Of a stretch of DNA of 64,000 bases, positions 17,751 through 28,900 are shown in pieces. Source of the stretch: Litoditis marina (lineage: Eukaryota > Nematoda > Chromadorea > Rhabditida > Rhabditidae); assembly GCA_964036275.1 (NCBI GenBank), contig OZ038439.1, positions 15,050,330 through 15,114,329 of the forward strand, read 5' to 3'. A model generated the notes under the pieces. That model had not been told where the DNA came from. It did not search any database and worked only from the letters and a program-made list of their open reading frames with translations. Each line of letters begins with the position of its first letter. Positions within the stretch are counted from its first letter, which is position 1. The position numbers and the translations under genes were made by a program.

Positions 17751-17834
17751 AGTCACGTAAAATTAGCATTCTAATGAGGAATCGTGCATTGCACGTTTCT
17801 GAGTTCTGCTGTGTTCGACATGTTTCACGTGACT
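17751..17834 (+). repeat. TCACGTGA-ended short repeat, copy 2
   Basis: AGTCACGTAAAATTAGCATT ... CTGAGTTCTGCTGTGTTCGA, then CATGTTTCACGTGACT. The ends are inverted (AGTCACGT / ACGTGACT). It lies between the two promoters of the second divergent pair. Confidence 0.75.
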
Positions 17835-17872
17835 GTGCAATTGAGTGACAGTATATGTGCTGCCGATACCCC

Positions 17873-18016
17873 ATGAGTCATATCTGACCATTTCTGCGCT
17901 GATCTGCGATCGCCAAATGGCGTCATTTGGCGGGTTTCCGTTCGTTTTTTATCAATTCCACGCGCGTTGTGACCATATTTCGTCCAATAGTAAGTATCCC
18001 GCTAATATATAAACTC
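17873..18016 (+). promoter_or_regulatory. Shared promoter module of paralogue E (type I)
   Basis: ATGAGTCATATCTGACCATT ... a palindrome with arms CGCCAAATG and CATTTGGCG around GCGT (17911-17932) ... CCACGCGCGTTGTGACCATA, TTTCGTC ... CTAATATATAAACTC. It matches the module of paralogue A over its whole length. Confidence 0.78.
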
Positions 18017-18057
18017 AAGTTCGCGGCAGGAAAGTCAACCAATATATCTTGGGAACA

Positions 18058-19369
18058 ATGCAATTTGCAGCTTCTATTATTCTCATTTCATTTGCTATTC
18101 TTCAAACTGAGGCGTTCAGGTATGATTCCTAGCTGATTTTACTCGGAGGGTTATGGCTTCACTTGTACTTTTTATCAATCAAATCAATTAAACATTAAAT
18201 TAAATTTGTAATTCAACTTTTATGTTACGAACATTGAAAACTCAATAATACTCGGCAGCGCCAACCGAATATTTCAACGAATCTCTCGACATAGCAATGA
18301 ATTATACTATATCTGTTTTCAGATGGAAACGCGGTGGATACGGTGCGGCCGCATACGGAATGGGTCCTTCCGGATATCAACCGAGAGAGGGATACGAGAG
18401 GAGAGGGAACCGGGGTTATAACCAGGGAACCAACTTCGATCAACGAACAGATTTAAATCAGGGAACCAGTTTTCACTCAGAGCCTCAGGTTGACCACGGA
18501 ACAAATTTTCAACAGGAACCTCAGTTCAATCAGGGAGTCAACTTCAACGAGGGAACCAACTCCGATCAGGGAACCAATTTCAACCGGAACCCTCAGATTA
18601 GCAATGGAGCCAATTTCAATCAAGGAACCAACTTTGATCGAGGAACCAATTTCAACCAGGGACCCAATTCCAACCAGGAAACTCTGGTTAACCAAGGACC
18701 CGATTTCAACTCAGAGCCTCAGGGAAATCCGGGAACCAATTTCAACCAAGGAACCAATTTCGACCAGAATGGAGACTTGAACCAGAGTAATGAGGGTGGA
18801 TTCAACCAAGGAGGAACACAGAACTCCGAGACGAGTTTCGGGACAGAAGGGTGAGTGAAAATTTCTGGAAGAAATATACCAAATTAACTGGAACACGGTT
18901 GGTGTTTTGAATTACGCCAGGAACGAACACTAGCTAGGGTCTATAGTCGTCGCCAACGGAAAGGCGGGAGGGTACTGTATATCTCACTTTCCGCTGTGTA
19001 CGCACGCATATCTTCGATTCCAAAGCTTGCAGGTTATTTCCCCTAATAGTGCAGTGGTTAGCGCCAGCTGCTGCGATTGTTTTGCTCGCAGGTTCGATTC
19101 CGACGAGAGACAGAAATTTATAAAGTTGGCACCCACTATTGCTAGGGTCCAACTACAAACCCATCTCTAAGGGACGGAAAATTAACTATGTTTTTCGGAT
19201 GTATCAGTTATTTGATTGTTTTCATTAGTTTCTCATGATTTGAGATGAAACATGAGTTGTAGGAGATATAAATACGGCTAGTTCATAATATATTGTTGAA
19301 ATTTTGGTTGTATAATATTCCAATCCTCTTGATTTCAGACCGCAATCTGAAAGTGGAAACGGGTGGTAG
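18058..19369 (+). CDS. Secreted NFNQGT-repeat protein, paralogue E
   Basis: Exons 18058-18119, 18323-18850, 19339-19369; 621 nt, 206 residues. Signal peptide MQFAASIILISFAILQTEA, then WKRGGYGAAAYGMGPSGYQP, EGYERRG, and repeats (NFDQRT, NFNEGT, NSDQGT, NFDRGT). The tail SNEGGFNQGGTQNSETSFGT and the C-terminus ESGNGW resemble paralogue B. The start is fixed by the conserved 62-nt first exon and its distance from the TATA-like box. Function not recognised. Confidence 0.86.
19046..19160 (+). repeat. tRNA-derived SINE-like element, copy 1
   Basis: An A-box-like GTGGTTAGCGCC and a B-box-like GGTTCGATTCC are spaced as in a tRNA, then GAGACAGAAATTTATAAAGT and TGGCACCCACTATTGC. The same order, with small changes, recurs at 63098-63195. 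The stems do not fold as a functional tRNA. Confidence 0.6.
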
Positions 19370-19946
19370 ACGGGAGGAAACAAGGCGTTCATGTCTGGAA
19401 GCTTTATTGAAATTGTATATAAATTGTATATTAATGAACATTCATCTCATGTTAGCTGTTGCTCAAGTAGTTTGTTCATAGGTTCTCTCTGAGAAAAAGA
19501 TCACTGAGATCAAGAAAATCAAAAAGATCAATAACATAAAATCAAACTAATTTTCAAAAAATATTGTATTCGGATCGAAATACACGAGTGAGAAAAACCT
19601 AGGATAATGCAGACGATGTAGGGATCCCGGATCGTTTTAAACAGAGTTCGAGTGTTCCTTCTTATTATTATTATGCTACAAATCAAGATCAAACTACAAA
19701 TTTGGCCAGGATTTTATCCGAGACTCAAACAGCTTTAGCGCCGGGAGTTTTTCTGCAAAGTTTCTTGCAAAGTTCTGCAAAGTTTCTTGTAGACCAAGGC
19801 AGCCGGAAACGCGGCAGTTCCCAACCAGTAAAAATCGTGAAAACGTGAAACGTGAACTTGAACGCGTTCACGTTTTCCAGTATAAAAGGAGGAAAACTGC
19901 GTGGACTTTTCATTTCTAATAACTTCGTCCCGGAGGTGTGGGCTCT
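19370..19946. other. Intergenic before kinase gene 2
   Basis: No gene seen. The segment 19840-19880 (AACGTGAAACGTGAACTTGA, ACGCGTTCACGTTTTCCAG) has several ACGTGAA/TTCACGT inverted words just upstream of the kinase start and could be regulatory; this is only a suggestion. Confidence 0.4.
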
Positions 19947-22900
19947 ATGTCGGAGGCAGACAAGCTTCTCGCGAAAGAGGACTGGTACCATGGACTGCTG
20001 CCGAGGGAGGACATCAAGGTATACGGTAGTTCGCTGGAGCGCGCTTTGTGATCTTCCGTTTGAGCTGCCCTTCTTCCACTAAGTGTTTTTTAGTTATTCT
20101 CTCTATTTGTTCCGCTCCTTCTCTCTCCTTCTGTCTCTTTCTCTCTCTTGCACCCCTCTTTCCCTTCTTTCTCGTTATTTTTTCTTGTCTCTCTCTCACC
20201 TTCTTGCTTTATTTCACCTTTTTTCAGCTTTCTTCCCAAAATTATCTCTTTCTTCCTTTCACCCTTTTCTCTCTTTTTTCTCTTTCACCAAATCACCATT
20301 TGTAGATGATGTTGCGCAAGAACGGTGATTATCTGGTACGTGCCACCGAACCATGTTCAGGCCAACCAAGGGAGTACGTTCTATCCGTCATGTACTGCCA
20401 GGAGAGGGAGGAGGATGGGGTAGGTTCCGAAATCGGAATCACGATGTAGAAAAAAGAGAATATTGTTGTTTAGGAAGTTGATTAGTTAAAGGTAAAAAAG
20501 TTAGGTGGAAATAATGAGTTAATAAATGTTCAAATAAATAGCTAGAAACGTCCGTCATGTACTGCCAGGAGCGGGAAGAAGATGGGGTAGGTTTCAGAGT
20601 TGAATCATGATACTGTCCCCCCACTTATTCTTCTAGAATTGTACATTTGTTTATTGATTATTTGCCCGGATCGGTTGTGCAATACATGAAGGTTAGACTA
20701 GATTAGGGACTATGTTCTGTCATGTACTGTCAGGAGAGGGAGGAATATGGTAAAGTGGATACATTTTATTGTCGAAATTTTTTTTACTCAAATAACCCTC
20801 TTGATTTTTTCCTGTTCCCCTTTTCTAAATCGTTTCCGTTTATTCAGATCAAGCACATCATTATGAAGCGGATGGAAGAGGGAAAATATCGATTAACTCT
20901 CTACCATTTTGAAAATATACCCGCCATGATAAAATACCACCAGAAGATGAAAATATCCGTTCATCCGGTCAGTATTTTGAAATGTTTTTGTTCCCCGTAA
21001 CTTTTTGCTTCAGAAGTTATTAGTCCCTAGCACTAGAAATGTACAGGGTAGATCATGACACTTTTTATCGGTATAGATGAGCTCAAGTGCAACTGACTCT
21101 CCTCTCAATTAGATGAATTTCATTTTCAATTTATTCAGAATAATCCATTTTTTCAAACTTTTATATTTCCAGAATACCGAGATCAAGCTGTCTTCTCCAG
21201 TCAAACGACAACCCTGGGAATTGGACCATGATGACATTGTCTGTACGAAAAAGTTGGGCGAAGGAGCGTTTGGAGAGGTTTGTTCGAGAGTTTTTTGAAA
21301 TCTCTTTAAAAGCCGAGTACTGAAAGAATATGTATCATGACCTACAGTATATTATTTTACCGAACAAGTATCAAAAGTATCATTTATAGCTAGATTCCCC
21401 TAGTTGGGTATGTAATGAACATACAAGTACCTCAATTTGGCAATTTGAAAAAAACATTTTTTTGCTGTTCCGTTTGATAAATAACCATTTTTTTATTTAT
21501 TTATTTATTTATTTGATGCACTACGAGGTGCGCTAAACGAGAAAGAAAAAACTAAACACAGAATAACTTGGATACAATTGATCAAAGAAAAAGAACATAG
21601 TAAAATACAGAAGCAAACTCGTACAATAGTCAGGACAGTACACGTGTAGAATTATGAAAAATACGTCTACAAAGTCCGCTAACTACACAGATTTGGTGTA
21701 TGGAGTGATGAATTCAAAAATCAATGTTTCGCCAATCGAAGCTACATGCTCTGATGTATATCTGAATAGGAATCGAATCGTGTTGTTACCTTTCTCTGCC
21801 ACAGAAAGTAAAGTGAACAACTACAGACAGTCCTGAACAAACCCGTACCCCTGCAGACACCGTATCTAGAGAAGGGAGGGGGCTACGTGTTAGACTACGA
21901 TTGAGTTATACCCGTTAGATTTGTGTTTCCTAACCTAGTTTGATATTTGATATTGTTCCTAATTTCTGGTAAACCAGAAAATGTCAAGCGATTGTTTGGG
22001 GTATTGAACTAATATTGTTCGAGTTACCTAGTTTATTGAGTACGACCTCTGTGAGATAGAGGAAAGCTCAGGACAAAAAGTAGTTGAGCCATTTACTAAC
22101 TGTGACAGAAAAAAGTTAGTTACACAATTGTATGGGAGTGATTAAATGGCAATTTAGTTCATTGATTCATCTGGGTATTCTCAAACGGAGGATGAAGATA
22201 GTAAACTGTGCGGACAGTGCAGAGCTACCAATAAGAATTTGTACCTATGTACCAACTAGATCTACATCTACAGTAACATTTCTCTACAATTAAGAAGAAA
22301 AAAAAACATGCTAGTGGCGACGATGACTTGGAATGTAGGGGCCTCGTGATCAGCATGGTAACTGGAACTGGCTGGACGGCACGGGAATGGCACTTGAACC
22401 GTCAAACGACTAGGAAACATCTGTAATCTTCAACAATTGCAGAACGTCTATAGCTCGTAATTTGCGTTTAAAAGAAGCAGAATTTTGACTTGTGATCAGT
22501 TCAACTGGTAACTTGTGCAACCAATCAGCCGTTCTAGTAAAAAATTCATTAGAAGTCAACCGAAAATGAGTTTTGTTCAATTTACGAGAGACTATTGCAA
22601 AACTACCCGTTCGCCCATTACTAGGTTTAAAACACCAGTATTTTGAACCCTGCAAACGAATTTCTTTCTTGAAAACTCGAAAAGCAAATATCAAGTCCAA
22701 AACAACTCTTCTGTAGAACAAACTTTTCAAACCTAACTTTTTCAATCTTACCTGATACGTTGGTAAACTTGCCGGATAACTATCACTAGGAAATACTCTA
22801 TAATAGAGCATCCTTGTGAAAACGTGCTGTACTTTTTCAACTTTCTCAATGTCCTTCTTCAAATACGGAGACCAGACTTGGCAAGCATATTCTAGATGTG

Positions 22901-25900
22901 GCAAAACATAGGTTTTGTACAGTTTCACTAGGATGGAAGGATCCGCTAAAGCAATATTTCTGAAAAGAGAATGTAAAACACCTAGAGCTTTACGAGACAC
23001 CGTGCAAACGTGATGTGATACCTTCAGTGTTTTCTCGATAAAATACCCTAAGTCACGCATAGTATCTCTCGAACTCAACAAAATACCTTGATGAGAATAC
23101 TCAGGTGCACCGTTTGAACCAATTCGCAGAACTGCACTTTTTGATATGTTAACATCAATACCCCAGTCGTGACCCCATTTAACAAAATTGTCAATTGACT
23201 TTTGTAAAGCTTTGCGTACTTCACAACTGTTATTTTCATCAAACACCCCATACACTTTGACATCATCAGCAAACATTACCACACTGATTGATGTGTGCGT
23301 TTTCAACAGTTGTGGTAGATCACAAGTATAAACCAGAAAGAGTAGAGGCGATAAAACACCCCCTTGAGGCAAACCACTAGTGCAGTGATAACGATCAGAG
23401 TAACAGTTATTGATTTTGACTGTCATATAACGGTTATGGAGGTAAGATGCCAACCAAGCTAATAAACAACCACGAATCCCCAGCTTCTCCAACTTGAAAA
23501 GTAATTTTTGATGATCAACTCTATCAAATGCTTTTGAGAGATCAAAATACAAAACATCAACCTTTTTCTTTTCGTTTATAGCACGAGTCCAATCGAAAAC
23601 ACAGTCAACGAGCTGCGAGCAAGTTGAGGCTCCTTTTACGAAGCCATGCTGCTCTTGAGGTAGAATAGAAAAACGTTCCAGCCATTTTGTTAACTTGATT
23701 TTCAAAAGTTTCTCCAGAACTTTGCAAGGCGGTGCTGTGATACTAATTGCCCGAAAATCTTTTACGGTGAGTGGGATACTTGTTTTTGGAATGGGGGTGA
23801 CAAGGGCTTCCTTCCAGCTATCTGGAACTTCACCACACATCAGACTGATATTGAAAATATGTGCAAGGGGAGTAGACAAAACTTTTGCACATTTCCGATA
23901 AACGAACTGAGGAATACCATCTATAGTTGAGGCAAGTGATGGTTTTATTTGGCGCAAAATTTTAAATACCTCAGAAGAATAAATGGGCCCCATGGAACAT
24001 GTAAACGGAATAGATGTGGAAAATTGTGCACTACTGGTGGAAGAAACAGAAAAAACAGAGGCTAAGTATTTTCCCAATGCAATGGCTTTTTCTTTGTCGG
24101 TTACACAGCGGTTATTCCCTTCATCAAAAAAAGAGGGTAGATCAGAATTTGGCTTAGTCTTTTTTCGAATGTAGCTAAACAGAGATCGAAAATTTGAGAA
24201 GGCAAACCGTCTTTCTTGATTGGCTTGGAAACGTTTCACGTGATGTGAAATACTTTTGCACACATTTTTGTAGATGGAATCTTGCAAGGGGTTCTGAAGT
24301 TGCAAAAACAGCCTCTCTTTTTGTTCGATAAGAGAACGGATATGAATAGGAAATTTATCAAATGTTACTTTTTGTTGTTTGAGCGGTACTTCGACTTGGA
24401 AAATAGAGTATAAAACAGTACAAAACCTTTTGTATACATCAGAGGGATCCACAAAATCATCGAAAACCTGTAACCAATCAATTTTTGCAAGACGTGCGTT
24501 TATACTTTCGAAATTTGCTTTGTTGAAGTCTGGATAGGGAAGGGCAATATTGGGGTAACGAGGAAAAGAAAGAGAAAACAAAATGACATTGTGATCCGAA
24601 GATGCAAAAGGTGCTTGACATTTTGTATTCGTGATGAGTGTAGAAGAGCAAAGAATCAAGTCTAAAATAACATCCAATCTAGTTGGATCTTTGACAAACT
24701 GGGACAATGAGGCAGATTCAAAATAATCCAAGAATTTCTTGGATTTAGGGCAAGTAGTGGTATTCGTGTTCCAATCAATAGATAAATTGAAGTCACCCAT
24801 AATTACGATTTCGGAAGCACATGAAGTCAAATCAGTTAGCAAATCAATAAGTGAAGTATCTTGAGCACTGTTTGAATTGGGAGGTCTATATAACAGAAGT
24901 ATTCTTATTTTAGAAAGTTGAACATTATCTAATAAATCGAAACACAACACATCTGAGCTACTTTTGAACGAGAAAGATTTCTGAGAAACTACAAGACTGG
25001 CGCGGATCAAAGTACAAACACCACCACCCCTTTTGTGACCCCGATCAGAGCGAAACAGCTTATAAGGCAGAGACGAGACAATTTCAGAATCATTGATTTT
25101 CGAAGAGAGCCATGTTTCCGTAACAAATACCAAATCTGGTTGTTTTTCGCATACAAATTGATGAAACAAATGGAGCTTATTAACTAAACTACGCGCATTA
25201 AACATGAAACATGAGAGAGAACTTTTAGTTGGAGGTGAGGACATTTTTGGGCTAACTGAAAAAGAAAGACATGAAGTAGGAGCTGATGGAGATAGATTAC
25301 TAGGAAGAAGAGAAGTAGGAGAACATAAAGAAATAGAAGTTACCTTAACATTTGGTTCTGTAGGAGAAACCGAAAGCAGATTATTTTGACTGACTACAAA
25401 AGAGGAGGATTTAGCAAAACTAGCAGGCGAAGAATTTAGTTTCCCCGAGGGGAACTTTTTGAAGGAATTTGAGAAATGCGAATACACTCACCATTCCAGT
25501 TGCACCACTCACGATTCTGCAGTCCTTCATTCCGTTTCTTCACTTCCATCCGCGTTTCGTAGTCCTTTTGCCTTTCTTCCTTCGTCATGCTCTTTCTCAC
25601 GTAAATGTCTTTTAACCCTGATTGTTTAAGATTTCGGGCATTCTTCAGAGCAGTATACCAGAAAACCTTAGCAGGGAGTACAACTTTGACAAGACGACCC
25701 ATATCATTTGTGGGTTTACCCATACGATAAATCGCAGTAGGCCTACACTCCACATCAAGGGCATCCAGAATATCAGTCATCTTGTTCTCCAGTTTCGCCT
25801 GTCTTTGAGAAGGTTTACTGTCATCGAACTCGGGAATTCCCGCAACAACTATACTTCTCTCACGGAGATGTTTCTCCACAACATCTTCGGTATGAGTCGC

Positions 25901-28900
25901 AATTGCTCTTATCTTTCTCAAAATTTCGAAAGATTTGTCATTTTGATCCAGTTTTTCCTTCAGAATATCCTCAAGTATAGAAATTTGATCAACCAACTCA
26001 TTGCTCTCACCACTTACGTTTTGAGAGCTCATATTCTGATCACCTTCTTGTTGAACTTGCATTCTGAGAGAAACCGGAGATTCGCTTGGTTTTTGTCTTT
26101 TAACCATTTGGATCAATGTATAGAGGCCGCCGCACACAGAGGACACAAGAGGCCAACGAACACAAGAGGCCAACGAGACACAAGCGGTCAAATTCGTTTT
26201 TACCGTTTCATTCATTTTTCTATTCCAGGTTCAAATGGGCAAACTCACTCATAAATTCCGAAGACAAGTACCGGTAGCCGTGAAGTTGGTGAGTTGCCTC
26301 TGAACGTTGTACCGATCCCTCAAAAAACTCATGAGATATACTCTGTTGTTTCGATCGATGTTTTGGGAAAATTTTACTTTCGCCCCCCACCGTACAATCT
26401 TTAACAAAAGCCCCCCACCCTTCTGATTCTTAGTTGAAACGGAGCCATGTTACTTTCACCCCCCATGGTGGGGGGTGAAAGTAACACAGGACTTATTTCG
26501 GCTAAAACGAAAAAAGTGGGGGGCGGACGTAAAATAGTCCCGATGTTTTTCTACAGTAATCTGTCCAATATTACGAAAGCGTTCTTTATTGAATAGTTCA
26601 CAGTTCTGGTTTCAAACTTTCAGGAGTACGTTGTAGTAAATATTCAAAAGACAACCGAACCACAACCACAATTTCGAGAAAATCAATAATTGCCTGAATA
26701 CTAAACATTGACCTAAAAGTTTGAGCACATTACTTTAAAGGGTTATGGGTGGGTGGAACAAACTATACCTCATGAGCATGCTACAGTCCTTTCGATTTTT
26801 TCACCGATGTACAAGCTCGAGACTTTATAACTTTAGTAATCGCCTAAGGTTTTGGCTTCTGGGCTCATTTTACAAACGTGTCAAAGTTCGTTTTTGCTGG
26901 CGTTCCCAAATTTTATAGTATTCTTGTTTGAACTTTGCCAATTAACGACTTTAGGCAAAACTCGAAGCTCTGACCAAAGAACAAATCAAGGAGATCATGA
27001 GCGAGGCGAGGCTGATGCGAATGTTCGACCATCCAAATGTGGTCAAGTTCTATGGAGTGGCGGCCGGACAGGAACCACTGATGGTCGTCATGGAACTGGT
27101 ACGTATCGATTAAATGTTGATCGGTACATCAGAGAATAAGCGGAAGGAAAGTATTGATTGGTAGATCAGAACAAAGTTGGAACACTATTGATAAGTAGAT
27201 CGGAAGAGAATCAGAACATCACAACATTTCTTACTTTTTCAATGTTATCGAACTAGATAGTTGTAATATTTTTATGCTTAGAAGTGAATAAAGATTCAAT
27301 TCAGCACCAGGATAGGTTTGCGTTTAATATGGTAAGTTATGAATAAAATAACCACGAATACGTATACTAACAGCTTCAGAGTAAGAATTTCGGAAAATCA
27401 CATGGTAAACTTGAACTATGTTACTTATACAGAAACCTTGATTATCGAGTTTTCTATAAAAGATCACGGACAATTTTATAATTGCAGGCGAGCAACGGTG
27501 CCCTGGACTCATATCTGCAGAAGAACGAGCTGCCAATTGACAAGAAGAACGAAATGGTGGTACAGGTTGGTCGGAAAATGTTCATCGATTTATTGATTTT
27601 ATAAATTAAGAACAATTTTTCGGATACTTCTCTCAGCACGTTAACACGTGAAGAGGAAAACCTAGTAAAGACGAAATGCAAGCAATCAAGAAACACATTA
27701 TGTGGAGACTAATCTTATTAATCTGGTTGTGCAGAGGTTATAGCTATTTAGCTCAAGACGAAAACATGACGAGGCGTAGAATGATCCGTTCTGCGACATT
27801 TTACTGTGTTTAGAAGTTGTACATGTTTTTAATTTCAGGCAGGCCGTGGTCTGGAGTACATTCACAGCAAGAACGTGCTCCACCGCGACATTGCTAGTAG
27901 AAACTGTTTGTATGGGGATGGCAAAGTGAGTAATTTGCTTTTCGTTCCGTTTAAGTTGGAATTTTTACAGGGTTCATTTCTTCCAAAGCGAGCTCATACG
28001 GTGTACGTTGCCTTATTCCACTCCGTTCCCGTTCTGTTGTTGTTACAATCACCGTTCAATCGTACTACACTGCTAATTGCATCCATCTATAACTACAAGC
28101 GCGTAACAGGGATACCATTCTTTCCATCTATTTTTTCCTTCTTTTGTCCAACAATTGGAGTGCCACATTTCAAAATGTGGAAAGTCACATGTTGAATAAA
28201 TCTATTCTATTATATTCTATTCCACTCTGTTTGCAATTTGATCTCGTTGATTTTTGTCTAAATTTGAATTTCGTAGTGTGGAGATCAAACTACAACGAGG
28301 ATTTGGTTATAGGATTTGTCAGACCGTTGTAGACACCGTACCATCGATTTTGTATGGGACGGGGTTTGGCGAGCCGCCAGTTCGTCTGCGTATCATTGAT
28401 CTACTCACTCTCTCAACTGCTGGCAGATAATCAACGACCGCTCGCCCCGCATCGCTCAATCAATTGAACCTTCCGCTGTCTTTATGGGGAAAATGGCGAC
28501 TATAAACGTTGTGGATTGGAATATTGGATATCAGAACCAAATTGTGATCTTCTCCAGCATTTTCCGCCTTAGTCCAAGGCGGCCATCTATCTTCTATCGA
28601 GAGACGATATGGAAAAATCACTCAGTTTTTGTAGATCAGTAAGCAATTCTTAAACCTCACAAAATAATACAAAGCAAATCTGAAGTTCTAGTTGAAAATT
28701 ATTTTTTCTTGAACTTTTTTCAGGTCAAAATCGCCGATTTCGGTCTGTCCCGTGAGGGAACCGTGTACCAAATGGAGGCTAAGAAACGGGTCCCCATTCG
28801 ATGGTTGGCCCCAGAGACACTGAAAACGGCCATCTACTCGCAAAAGACGGACGTCTGGAGTTTTGGTTCGTTACTTGAAAAAAACATTAAAAAAAATAAT

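Larger units (their letters stand above)
21489..26200 (-). mobile_element. Apparently intact non-LTR retrotransposon (CR1/L2-like LINE) in a kinase intron
   Basis: It carries two overlapping ORFs on the minus strand (25436-26107 and 22410-25487), a 3' region of about 900 bases, and a simple-repeat tail at about 21490-21513, which reads (AAAT)n on the element strand. That tail is typical of CR1/L2/RTE elements. Near the 5' end (26143-26195) are short tandem units based on ACACAAGAGGCCAACGA. The 5' boundary is uncertain and lies within some 40 bases of the kinase acceptor at 26228. No frameshift or stop is seen in either ORF, so it is likely young. Clade assignment is from the ORF layout and is tentative. 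Confidence 0.82.

Noticed and set aside
20014..20328. Ser/Leu/Phe-rich and Arg/Lys-rich frames in the first intron of kinase gene 2
   Set aside because: They come from a long pyrimidine-rich tract (TCTCTCCTTC-type); no codon structure or splice support.
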